Part shown: positions 8,513-14,792 of the stretch, in pieces
Layout: every line of letters begins with the position of its first letter
How positions within the stretch are numbered: position 1 is the stretch's first letter
The notes under the pieces: model-generated
Databases searched by the model: none
Told to the model about the DNA's origin: nothing
What the model saw: the letters and a program-made list of their open reading frames with translations, nothing else
Assembly (NCBI GenBank): GCA_028870355.1
Contig: JAGWPU010000155.1
Location: 1 to 33,914 of the forward strand
DNA from: Gammaproteobacteria bacterium
GTDB taxonomy: Bacteria > Pseudomonadota > Gammaproteobacteria > Steroidobacterales > Steroidobacteraceae
Reading direction: 5' to 3'
DNA length: 33,914 bases
Program-made: the position numbers and the translations under genes

Positions 8513-9535
8513 CCGTGGCGCGGCCTCGCGCACGGCGAGGCGCAGATAGTCGACCGCTCGGGACCGCCAATCCTCGAGATCGCGGTAGGCCGGATCGCGC
8601 AGGTGCCAGCCGACGATCAGGGCGCGACGCGCCGCGCGATGCGCGCGGTAGAAATCGCGTAGCGGCTGCGGCGGCGCATCCCCGGTCGCCGCGCGATACG
8701 CGTCGGCGAACACGCCGCCGACCCACGGGGCGCCGAGCCCCTCGCACTCCAGCGCGAGGTACTCGATCTCCTCCGCCGGATCGAGCAAGCGCAGATCGCG
8801 GTCGAACTCCAGGCAGTCGATCACGCACGGTGGCGTACCGAGGTAGACGTGCTCGGGTCGCAAATCGCCATGGCCTTCGATGTACCGGCCTGCGGCGGCG
8901 CGGGCCGCGAGCAGATCGGCGTGGCGCGCGAGGAAGTCCTGCTGCTGGACGTCGACGGTGCGGACCGGCGCGTACGGCAGGCCGAGGTCGGGCGCGAGCA
9001 AGGCCGAGGCATTCGCCGCGACCTGTGCGCGGATCCGCTCGACGTAGGCCCGGGGCTCGATCGGCCACGGTACCGCGCGGCGGTAGAAGTCGGCGAGCTT
9101 CGCCGCGGCCGCACCGACCGCCGCGCGACGCACCGTGCCCGCGGCGATCGCCTGGTCGAGGAACGCCTCGCGCGGCAGCCGGCGCATCTTCACGAGCCAC
9201 TCGACCGGCTCTCCGACGCGTTCGACACCGAGCTCGCCGCGCGCGTCCCGCGCGAGCGCGACCACGGCTTCGTACACCCCGGGCGCGAGCCGAAGGTTCA
9301 GCCGCAACTCGGCGAGGCAGCTCGCGTGCCGTGCAGCGAGCGTGCGATGGTCCATCCGATCGACGCACAGGGGCTTCTTCAGCTTGTACGCATGGGTGCC
9401 CGTGAGGAACACCCAGGCATAGTGCGTCTCGATCGTCTCGACGCACCGCACGCCGCCCGGATATCGCGCCGGATCCCGCATCGCCTCGACCTTCTCGGCG
9501 AGCGCGGGTTCCGGCCGCGGGGTCGCGCCGGTCAC
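8510..9535 (-). CDS. COG2187 aminoglycoside phosphotransferase-like kinase, stand-alone
   Basis: A 341-residue protein of the APH/choline-kinase-like fold, COG2187 type. The N terminus carries ETIETHYAWVFLTGTHAYKLKKP (split: ETIETHYAWVFL then TGTHAYKLKKP), in which the Lys residues of YKLKKP are at the expected ATP-binding position. The catalytic loop is YIEGHGDLRPEHVYL, followed by the metal-binding VIDCLEFDRDLRLLDPAEEI segment. Many family members continue into a second P-loop ATPase domain; this one stops after the kinase-like domain, with no Walker A. The substrate is not known for the family, and antibiotic resistance should not be assumed. The GTG start (9533-9535) keeps the family's usual lead-in before DPARYPGG; ATG at 9481 is an internal alternative that would lose little. 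It ends 17 bases from the convergent Prs-like gene. Confidence 0.82.
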   Translation of the reverse strand: MTGATPRPEPALAEKVEAMRDPARYPGGVRCVETIETHYAWVFLTGTHAYKLKKPLCVDRMDHRTLAARHASCLAELRLNLRLAPGVYEAVVALARDARGELGVERVGEPVEWLVKMRRLPREAFLDQAIAAGTVRRAAVGAAAAKLADFYRRAVPWPIEPRAYVERIRAQVAANASALLAPDLGLPYAPVRTVDVQQQDFLARHADLLAARAAAGRYIEGHGDLRPEHVYLGTPPCVIDCLEFDRDLRLLDPAEEIEYLALECEGLGAPWVGGVFADAYRAATGDAPPQPLRDFYRAHRAARRALIVGWHLRDPAYRDLEDWRSRAVDYLRLAVREAAPR

Positions 9536-9572
9536 GCGGACCCGTCCGGGACCTCAGCCCGGCCGACGACGC

Positions 9573-9600
9573 GGTGGCGCGCCGCGGGGCGCGCGCCACC
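9573..9600 (-). terminator. GC-rich hairpin after hsp20
   Basis: A 10-bp perfect stem (GGTGGCGCGC at 9573-9582, GCGCGCCACC at 9591-9600) with an 8-base loop lies 17 bases past the Hsp20 stop. No U-run follows on the minus strand, so intrinsic termination is doubtful. It could be a 3' stabilising hairpin between the hsp20 and kinase-like genes. Confidence 0.45.
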
Positions 9601-9617
9601 GGACCGCCGGCGGCGGG

Positions 9618-10043
9618 CTAGTGGACATCGATCGCGATCGCCTTCGGCTTGCTGGCCTCCTTCTTCGGGATGTGCACCCGGAGCACGCCGTCCTTGCATT
9701 CCGCCTTGATCCCGCTCGCGTCGACGTTGTCCGGTAGCGAGAAGCTGCGCGAGAAGGTCCCGTAGAAGCTCTCGACGCGGAGCACGTTCTCGTCCTTCGA
9801 CTCCTTCTCGTGCTTGCGCTCCCCGCTGATCGTGATCACGCCGTCGGCGAGCTCGACCTTCACGTTCTCCTTCTTCACTTCGGGCAACTCGGCCTTGATC
9901 AGGTACTCCTTGTCCGTTTCGCTGATGTTCGAGGTCGGTGCCCAGGTCTCCTCCGCGCCGCGCCGCGCACGACTCAGCATCGGCAGATAAGGCCGGAATA
10001 ACTCGTCCATTTCCCGTAACGGTTCCCATCGAATCAAGCTCAT
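9618..10043 (-). CDS. Hsp20/alpha-crystallin family small heat-shock protein
   Basis: A 141-residue small heat-shock chaperone that should hold unfolding cytoplasmic proteins in an ATP-independent way. A short N-terminal arm (SLIRWEPLREMDELF) leads into the alpha-crystallin domain (about 35-128), which includes YLIKAELPEVKKENVKVEL, GVITISGERK and the closing signature GVLRVHIPKK (119-128). The C-terminal tail has the I-x-I oligomerisation motif as IAI (136-138). An excellent Shine-Dalgarno (AGGAGGG, 10051-10057) sits 7 bases before the ATG, predicting strong translation. I looked for a sigma-32 promoter (CTTGAA with CCCCAT) in the 126-base upstream gap and found only a poor CCCCA match. Neighbouring SelO and the PolX/Prs-like pair fit a stress-related region. 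Confidence 0.95.
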   Translation of the reverse strand: MSLIRWEPLREMDELFRPYLPMLSRARRGAEETWAPTSNISETDKEYLIKAELPEVKKENVKVELADGVITISGERKHEKESKDENVLRVESFYGTFSRSFSLPDNVDASGIKAECKDGVLRVHIPKKEASKPKAIAIDVH

Positions 10044-10050
10044 GGTCGTT

Positions 10051-10057
10051 CCCTCCT
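10051..10057 (-). promoter_or_regulatory. Strong ribosome binding site of hsp20
   Basis: The minus strand reads AGGAGGG seven bases before the Hsp20 ATG, the best Shine-Dalgarno match I found in the window, and it fixes the start codon at 10043. Confidence 0.8.
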
Positions 10058-10169
10058 GTTGACGATTTCGGCGGTTCCATCGCCTGGGGTAATTTCGCTC
10101 GATTTTCCGGGAGACACCACACGGAGAACTCCGTAGCGAATCGCGGTCCGGCGCGAGTGCGCGAGGCTC

Positions 10170-11672
10170 TCAGGTCCCGCAGAACGTGCGGGTCACCCGC
10201 TCCTCGGGCGCGGGCGGTCGCGCGTACCCGGCCGTCCGCGGGCCGGCCTCGTCGTACGGACGGCCGAGTACGATCGACAAGGCGGTGAAAGGGGCGAAAT
10301 CGCCGTCGTCGATCGCCGCACCGATCGCGCGTTCGATCTGGTGGTTGCGCGGGATGATCGCGGGGTTCACGCGTCGCATCGCCGCCGCACGCGCCCCCGG
10401 CGGCAGCGGCGGCTCGTGCGCGATGCGCGCCTCCCAGGCGTTCGTCCAGGCGTCGAAATCCGACGGGTCGGCAAAACGCGCACGCAGCCGCTCGCGCGGC
10501 GCCGCCTCGGCGTCGGCGAGCGCTGCGATGTCGCGGAATGCCAGGGTGTAGTCGACGCGTCCACGATGCAGCGCATCGAGCCATTCGCGGACGAGCACCG
10601 CATCCTCCGCCCGGGCGGTGGTGAGACCGAGCTTGCGCCGCATCCCCTCCAGCCAGGCGGCGTCGAATCGCCGGGGAAATTCCTCGAGCGCCGCGTTCGC
10701 CCGGTCGATCGCGCGTTGCGGATCCGGATCGATCAGCGGCAGCAGGGCCTCCGCGAGTCGCGCCAGGTTCCAGCGGGCCGCGTGCGGCTGATTCGAATAC
10801 GAATAGCGGCCGTGACGATCGATCGAACTGAACACGGTCGCCGGGTCGTACCCGTCGAGGAACGCGCAGGGTCCGAAATCGATCGTCTCGCCGGCAATGC
10901 TCGTATTGTCGGTGTTCATCACGCCGTGCACGAATCCGACGTGCATCCAGGCGGCGACCAGGCGCGCCTGACGCTCGATGACCGCGTCGAGCAGCGCGAG
11001 CGCGGGCGGCTGGTCGAGCGCGCCCGCCGGCGGGTTGCGTCGGAGCACGTGCTCGACCAGCAACCCGAGCGCCTCGCGATCACCCCGCGCGGCGAAGTAT
11101 TCGAAGGTACCGATGCGCACGTGGCTCGCCGCGACGCGCGTGAGGATCGCCCCCGGCAAGGGGCGTTCCCGCCACACCGTCTCTCCGGTCGCGACGGCCG
11201 CGAGCGCACGCGTGGTCGGAATCCCGAGCGCATGCATGGCTTCGCTGACGAGGTACTCGCGCAGCACCGGCCCGAGCGCGGCGCGGCCGTCGCCACCGCG
11301 CGAGAACGGCGTCCTGCCGCTGCCCTTCAGCTGGATCTCACGGGGAACGCCGTCCCGCCCCGGCGCATCGCCGAGGAGCAGCGCGCGCCCGTCGCCGAGC
11401 TGCGGGACGAACTGACCGAACTGGTGTCCCGCGTACGCGACCGCGACCGTACCGCCGACGCGGACCGAGTCGTTGCCGCTGAACAACGCCGCGAGCGTCG
11501 CTTCGTCCGCCTGGTCCAGATCGAGCCCGAGTTCCTCCGCCAACGGCGCGTTGAACGCGATCAGGCGGGGCCGGGAGACCGGCTCGGGCGCGACGCGGGC
11601 ATAGAACCGCTCCGGCAGGTCCTGGTAGCCCGGCACGAGGCCGAGAGCGCATGCGCGCTGCGATGCAATCAT
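10170..11672 (-). CDS. selO: Protein adenylyltransferase SelO (YdiU family)
   Basis: A 500-residue pseudokinase-fold enzyme. Characterised SelO proteins transfer AMP from ATP to Ser/Thr/Tyr of target proteins and are linked to redox stress. Family marks are all visible: VAYAGHQFGQFVPQLGDGRA (78-97), LKGSGRTPFSR (115-125), YLVSEAMHALGIPTTRALA (140-158), the active-site FVHGVMNTDNTSI (247-259, Asp255) and ETIDFGPCAF (262-271, Asp265). The C terminus ends in the family's TFCGT with its conserved Cys. ATG 11672 gives the usual start; GAGGG lies about 15 bases upstream, a little far. It is divergent from the ArsR-rhodanese-OsmC operon across 169 bases, so the palindrome at 11775-11796 could influence both directions. 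Confidence 0.95.
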   Translation of the reverse strand: MIASQRACALGLVPGYQDLPERFYARVAPEPVSRPRLIAFNAPLAEELGLDLDQADEATLAALFSGNDSVRVGGTVAVAYAGHQFGQFVPQLGDGRALLLGDAPGRDGVPREIQLKGSGRTPFSRGGDGRAALGPVLREYLVSEAMHALGIPTTRALAAVATGETVWRERPLPGAILTRVAASHVRIGTFEYFAARGDREALGLLVEHVLRRNPPAGALDQPPALALLDAVIERQARLVAAWMHVGFVHGVMNTDNTSIAGETIDFGPCAFLDGYDPATVFSSIDRHGRYSYSNQPHAARWNLARLAEALLPLIDPDPQRAIDRANAALEEFPRRFDAAWLEGMRRKLGLTTARAEDAVLVREWLDALHRGRVDYTLAFRDIAALADAEAAPRERLRARFADPSDFDAWTNAWEARIAHEPPLPPGARAAAMRRVNPAIIPRNHQIERAIGAAIDDGDFAPFTALSIVLGRPYDEAGPRTAGYARPPAPEERVTRTFCGT

Positions 11673-11774
11673 GGCGGTGGCGGTGTCCCTCGGGGCGTCT
11701 CTCCCCCGATCCTACGGGCAGCGCACGGCGCGTCGCAAGCCGGCCGGCTGTGGCAAACCCTTATACCGGCCTGG

Positions 11775-11796
11775 CGATTTCACGGTTGCGAAATCG
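11775..11796. promoter_or_regulatory. Candidate operator: 7-bp-arm inverted repeat upstream of ArsR gene
   Basis: CGATTTC (11775-11781), 8 bases, GAAATCG (11790-11796) form a perfect dyad in the selO/arsR intergenic region. The right arm overlaps the proposed -35 box (11786-11791), the classical place for autorepression by a dimeric winged-helix regulator. Assignment to the adjacent ArsR protein is inference. Confidence 0.55.
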
Positions 11797-11814
11797 TCTA
11801 ACCACGCATTAACT
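11786..11814 (+). promoter_or_regulatory. Possible sigma-70 promoter of the ArsR-rhodanese-OsmC operon
   Basis: TTGCGA (11786-11791), 17-base spacer, TTAACT (11809-11814), 27 bases before the ArsR ATG. The match to consensus is modest (4/6 and 3/6), so support comes mostly from spacing, position and the overlapping palindrome. Confidence 0.4.
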
Positions 11815-11841
11815 TGGGGACAAGCCACAACAGGAACGACC

Positions 11842-12276
11842 ATGGTGACGCCTCCCCGTCGATCGACGCAGGTCGCGCCCGCCGATCGCCGCGCAATCTG
11901 TGGTGCGCCCGGTCGCGGCGGGCTCGTGACGCTCAGCCGCTCGGCCGAGCGCACCGCGGAGCTCCTGCGCACGCTCGCGCACCCCGGGCGCCTGCGCATC
12001 GTGTGTGCCCTGCTCGACGGCGAGCTGACCGCGAGCCGGCTCGCGCGGCAGGCCCGGATCGCGGCGCCCGCGCTGTCGCAGCAGGCGACGATCCTCGAGG
12101 GCTCGGGCTTGATCGCCCGGCGTCGCGTCGGCCGCACCGTGCTGTACGGACTGTCGACCGCGCGCACCCGCGCGCTGATCCTGTTGCTGAATCGGCTGTT
12201 CCCCGACGAGCGACGCGCCCCGCCGAGGCCGCGTCGCGCACCCCACCCATCCCGCCGCAAAGGAGTTGGACGATGA
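11842..12276 (+). CDS. ArsR/SmtB-family transcriptional regulator (first of two)
   Basis: A 144-residue winged-helix DNA-binding protein. The core spans about 36-108: SAERTAELLRTLAHPGRLRIVCALLDGEL, recognition helix region AAPALSQQATILEGSGLI, wing RRRVGRTVLYGL (the first segment is SAERTAELLRTLAHPGRLRI then VCALLDGEL). Cys55 sits in the IVCALL segment where ArsR-type sulfur sensors keep their first cysteine, but there is no cysteine near residue 121 where the BigR/SqrR partner would be; Cys20 in the N-terminal arm is the only other one. It may therefore sense through Cys20/Cys55 or by another route. The tail after 120 is Arg/Pro-rich. ATG 11842 follows AGGAA; the open frame upstream to 11671 is over the intergenic region and rejected. 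It overlaps the rhodanese gene by ATGA. Confidence 0.85.
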   Translation: MVTPPRRSTQVAPADRRAICGAPGRGGLVTLSRSAERTAELLRTLAHPGRLRIVCALLDGELTASRLARQARIAAPALSQQATILEGSGLIARRRVGRTVLYGLSTARTRALILLLNRLFPDERRAPPRPRRAPHPSRRKGVGR

Positions 12277-12608
12277 CGAAGCACGCGATACCGATCGAGA
12301 CGATGGAGCCCGGGCAGATCGCGGAGTTGCTGCGATCGGGCAAAGCGTTGTTGATCGATGTGCGCGAGCCGGCCGAGTATGCGATGGAGCGCATCCACGG
12401 GGCGCTGTTGTTCCCGTTGTCGACGTTCGACGCCACGGCGCTGCCGGACGACGGTGACCGTCGCGTGATCTTCCATTGCGGCAGCGGCAAGCGTTCGCTC
12501 GCCGCGGCGGAGAAGCGCCTCGCGGCCGGGCACGAGCATGCGGCCCACATGCGCGGCGGCATCAGCGCCTGGAAGGCCGCCGGCCTTCCCGTGATCAGCC
12601 TGGTCTGA
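12273..12608 (+). CDS. Single-domain rhodanese (sulfurtransferase)
   Basis: A 111-residue rhodanese domain protein that would carry sulfane sulfur as a cysteine persulfide. LLIDVREPAEYAMERIHGA (27-44) is the family's first signature; the active loop is FHCGSGKRS with catalytic Cys69 and a terminal Arg/Ser as in CxxxxR(S/T) loops; MRGGISAWKAAGLPV is the C-terminal signature. There is no signal peptide, so it is cytoplasmic. ATG 12273 overlaps the ArsR stop (ATGA) and has AGGAG at 12261-12265. Next to persulfide-type regulators and a sulfide:quinone oxidoreductase, it most likely passes on or detoxifies sulfane sulfur. Its domain resembles the rhodanese half of YgaP, whose membrane half is encoded here as the separate DUF2892 gene at 13489. 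Confidence 0.93.
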   Translation: MTKHAIPIETMEPGQIAELLRSGKALLIDVREPAEYAMERIHGALLFPLSTFDATALPDDGDRRVIFHCGSGKRSLAAAEKRLAAGHEHAAHMRGGISAWKAAGLPVISLV

Positions 12609-12628
12609 GCCGGCGCGAGGACCCCGAC

Positions 12629-13069
12629 ATGCACCCCTACCCGCATCGCTACACCGTCGACGCCGAGGCGACGGCGACGGGGACCGTCGCGGTCGGCGCG
12701 GCCGGACTGGCGACGCTCGACACCTCATCCCCGCCGGAATTCGACGGTCCGCCGGGACACTGGTCGCCGGAGACCTTGCTCGTCGCGGCGGTCGCCGACT
12801 GCTACGTGCTGTCCTTCCGTGCGGTCGCGCGTGCAGCGGCCTTCGAATGGAAGAGCCTGAATTGCCGGGTCGTGGGCGTTCTCGAACGGGTTTCCGGGGT
12901 CACGCAGTTCACCCGGTTCACGACCGCCGTGCGCCTGCGCGCGCCGCGCGGCGCCGATCGCGAGCGGGCGCGGGAGATCCTCGAGCGCGCCGAGAAGGTA
13001 TGTCTGATCGCGAACTCGCTGCGCGGGGAGCGCTCGCTGGAGATCGAGGTCCTCGTCGAGGAGCCGTGA
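12629..13069 (+). CDS. OsmC/Ohr-family protein
   Basis: A 146-residue OsmC-fold protein. Both cysteines of the thiol-peroxidase pair are present: Cys58 in VAAVADCYVLSF and Cys125 in AEKVCLIANSL, with HWSPETLLVAA (44-54) before the first. Family members reduce organic hydroperoxides, and some handle sulfane sulfur; the rhodanese partner favours a link to reactive sulfur, but that is inference. ATG 12629 lies 20 bases after the rhodanese stop with GCGAGG as a modest ribosome site. It is the last gene of the first operon. The 3' 152 bases overlap, tail to tail, the reading frame of the second ArsR gene, so read-through RNAs would be antisense to each other. Confidence 0.9.
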   Translation: MHPYPHRYTVDAEATATGTVAVGAAGLATLDTSSPPEFDGPPGHWSPETLLVAAVADCYVLSFRAVARAAAFEWKSLNCRVVGVLERVSGVTQFTRFTTAVRLRAPRGADRERAREILERAEKVCLIANSLRGERSLEIEVLVEEP

Positions 13070-13406
13070 GAGCCCGCGGGGGCGTGGCGGTCGCACAGTA
13101 GGTGCGATGCAGGACGCCCATGATGTCGAGCGCCGGACCCGGCGCGAGGGAGTAGTAGACGGTTTGCGAGCGGCGTTCGGTGCGAACGACGCCAGCTTCG
13201 CGGAGCACGCCGAGATGTTGCGACAGGGCGGACTGGCTGAGCGGCAGCTCGGCGTTGATGTCGCCGACGGAGCGCGGCCCCCACAGCAACGCACACAGCA
13301 CCTGCAAACGCTGCTCATTCGCAAGCGCCTTCAGGAATCGCGCCGCCTCGGCGGTGTGGCCGCTGACGTCGGCGACCGCGGCCGAACATTCCCTCGAGTC
13401 TTTCAT
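12918..13406 (-). CDS. ArsR-family regulator with BigR/SqrR-type cysteine pair
   Basis: The regulator core is the first ~110 of 162 residues: RFLKALANEQRLQVLCALL (23-41), recognition helix SQSALSQHLGVLREAGVV (57-74), wing RTERRSQTVYYSLAPG (75-90), then MGVLHRTYCATATPP. Cys38 and Cys104 are 66 residues apart, the same spacing as Cys42/Cys108 of BigR and Cys41/Cys107 of SqrR, which form a tetrasulfide bridge with persulfide and release DNA. So it is probably a persulfide-responsive repressor. Relatives end shortly after the second cysteine; here the frame runs on ~55 Arg/Ala/Pro-rich residues antisense to the OsmC gene before TGA at 12918-12920. ATG 13404-13406 has no Shine-Dalgarno, and an in-frame stop at 13416-13418 excludes a longer form. 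It starts 7 bases from the palindrome at 13414-13426, so autoregulation plus control of the divergent operon is likely. Confidence 0.85.
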   Translation of the reverse strand: MKDSRECSAAVADVSGHTAEAARFLKALANEQRLQVLCALLWGPRSVGDINAELPLSQSALSQHLGVLREAGVVRTERRSQTVYYSLAPGPALDIMGVLHRTYCATATPPRALTAPRRGPRSPASAPRAASSRSDIPSRRARGSPAPARDRRRAARAGARRS

Positions 13407-13412
13407 CAGTAA

Positions 13413-13440
13413 TTGCTAATTTAGCATAAAATGTTATACT
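13413..13440 (+). promoter_or_regulatory. Sigma-70 promoter of the DUF2892-RND-SQR-TolC operon
   Basis: TTGCTA (13413-13418), 16-base spacer, TATACT (13435-13440): 4/6 and 5/6 matches in a conspicuously AT-rich patch of otherwise GC-rich DNA. Predicted RNA start is near 13447, leaving a ~42-base leader before the ATG at 13489. Confidence 0.7.
13414..13426. promoter_or_regulatory. Candidate operator of the BigR/SqrR-like repressor
   Basis: TGCTAA-T-TTAGCA is a perfect 13-base palindrome overlapping the -35 box and spacer of the divergent operon's promoter and lying 7 bases upstream of the regulator's own ATG. Binding there would block both transcripts. It differs from the dyad upstream of the other ArsR gene. 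Confidence 0.65.
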
Positions 13441-13488
13441 ACGCCACAAAACAAGGTCGCCTCGGCTTTCCACCGCAGGAGTTCTGCC

Positions 13489-13692
13489 ATGTGCCTCGAT
13501 CGACTCGTGATGCGTTTCGCCGGCCTCTTCGTGCTGCTGAGCCTCGTGCTCGCGCACTACGTGAGTGCGAACTGGCTCTGGTTCACCGCGTTCGTCGGCG
13601 CGAACCTGCTGCAAGCCTCGTTCACCGGCTTCTGCCCGCTCGCGATCATGCTGAAGAAGCTCGGGGTGCGGCCCGGCAACGCGTTCTCTTGA
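13489..13692 (+). CDS. DUF2892 small inner-membrane protein (YgaP membrane-domain-like)
   Basis: A 67-residue protein with two hydrophobic helices (about 8-26 and 29-46) and the family's closing motif [14 protein letters not shown] with Cys49; a second cysteine is Cys2. In YgaP and related proteins this domain is fused to a rhodanese; here the rhodanese is a separate gene 0.9 kb upstream in the neighbouring operon, so the two may work as a split pair. AGGAG (13477-13481) seven bases before ATG 13489 fixes the start. It is the first gene of the RND-SQR operon, 23 bases before the adaptor gene. Its biochemical role is not established; a part in handling sulfur at the membrane is inference. Confidence 0.88.
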   Translation: MCLDRLVMRFAGLFVLLSLVLAHYVSANWLWFTAFVGANLLQASFTGFCPLAIMLKKLGVRPGNAFS

Positions 13693-13715
13693 TCGGCGCG
13701 GCCCCCGTGCGTGCG

Positions 13716-14792
13716 ATGCGCTCGCCCCTGACCGCCGCGACGCTCGCGGCGCTGTCGCTCGTGCTCGCCGGCTGCGGCCACGGCCGACCGGGTCCCTCGG
13801 CGGCCGCGGCCGGCCCGCCGCTCGCCTCGATCGTCGCCCGGCCCCAGCGGATCCCCCTCGAGCGCTTCGTCGACGGCACGGTCGAGGCCGTGAATCAGGC
13901 GACCGTGTCGGCGCAGACCAGCGGACGGGTCGTCGCGATCTACTACGACGTCGGCGACGTCGTGCCCGCCGGTGCGGTGATCATGCGTCTCAAGGGGACC
14001 GAACAGCGCGCGGGGCTCCAGGCGGCGCAGGCCGCGCTCACCGAGGCGCGCGCGCGCGACGCGGAGGCGCAGGCGAATTATCAGCGGATCGCGGCGATGT
14101 TCCGCCGCCACGTGGTCTCCAAGGCCCAGTACGACCAGGCCACGGCGAACCGCGACGCGACCGCGGGCCGTCTGCAGGCCGCCGAGGCCGGCGTGGTCGC
14201 GGCGCGCGAGGGGGTCGGCTACACGGAGGTGCGCGCGCCGTATGGCGGGATCGTCGGCAAGCGGCTGGTCCAGGTCGGCGAGACGGTGAATCCCGGGACA
14301 CCGTTGATGACCGGGCTGTCGCTGAATCAGCTGCGCGTCGATACCTACGTGCCGCAGAGCGACGTGATGCAGGTGAGCCGCCTGAAGCAGGCGGCGATCT
14401 ACGTCGGCGGACGGCGCATCCCCGGCACGAAGATCACGATATTCCCGGAAGCGGCCACGGCGTCCGGGACGTTCCGCGCGCGCATCGACGTTCCGGCGGG
14501 TACGCTCGATCTCGCGCCCGGGATGTACGTGAAGGTCGGACTCGTGGTCGGGTCGGCGAAGCGCATCCTGGTGCCCGCGTCGGCGCTGGTCGTGCAGAGC
14601 GAGGTGACCGGGCTCTACGTGCTCGACTCGAAGGGACGGCCCTCGCTGCGCTACGTGCGACCGGGTCGGCGGCTCGGCGACCAGATCGAGATCCTGGCGG
14701 GGCTCGCCCCGGGTGAGCGCGTCGCGCTCGACCCGATCGCGGCGGCGGCGCGAGTCGTCGCCGACATGGACGCACGGGACTCGCGAACGTGA
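13716..14792 (+). CDS. RND efflux periplasmic adaptor (membrane fusion lipoprotein)
   Basis: A 358-residue lipoprotein adaptor linking the RND permease to the outer-membrane channel. The signal ends in the lipobox LVLAGC (Cys20). A split barrel-sandwich (lipoyl-like) domain is seen at TVSAQTSGRVVAIYYDVGD and again at YTEVRAPYGGIVGKRLVQVGE, flanking an alpha-helical hairpin (about 90-165) rich in Ala, Gln and Arg. Beta-barrel and membrane-proximal domains follow (APGMYVKVGLVVG, then VPASALVVQ). ATG 13716 puts the signal peptide at normal length; GTG 13707 is three codons upstream and also possible. Neither has a good ribosome site, so coupling to the DUF2892 gene is likely. The stop overlaps the GTG of the permease gene (GTGA). 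Confidence 0.92.
   Translation: MRSPLTAATLAALSLVLAGCGHGRPGPSAAAAGPPLASIVARPQRIPLERFVDGTVEAVNQATVSAQTSGRVVAIYYDVGDVVPAGAVIMRLKGTEQRAGLQAAQAALTEARARDAEAQANYQRIAAMFRRHVVSKAQYDQATANRDATAGRLQAAEAGVVAAREGVGYTEVRAPYGGIVGKRLVQVGETVNPGTPLMTGLSLNQLRVDTYVPQSDVMQVSRLKQAAIYVGGRRIPGTKITIFPEAATASGTFRARIDVPAGTLDLAPGMYVKVGLVVGSAKRILVPASALVVQSEVTGLYVLDSKGRPSLRYVRPGRRLGDQIEILAGLAPGERVALDPIAAAARVVADMDARDSRT

Noticed and set aside
10121-10134. Small dyad ACGGAG-AA-CTCCGT between hsp20 and selO
   Set aside because: Six-base arms with a two-base centre and no T-run; could be chance in GC-rich DNA, so not listed as a terminator.
10051-10169. Sigma-32 heat-shock promoter upstream of hsp20
   Set aside because: Only a CCCCA fragment matches; no CTTGAA-like -35 at the right distance.
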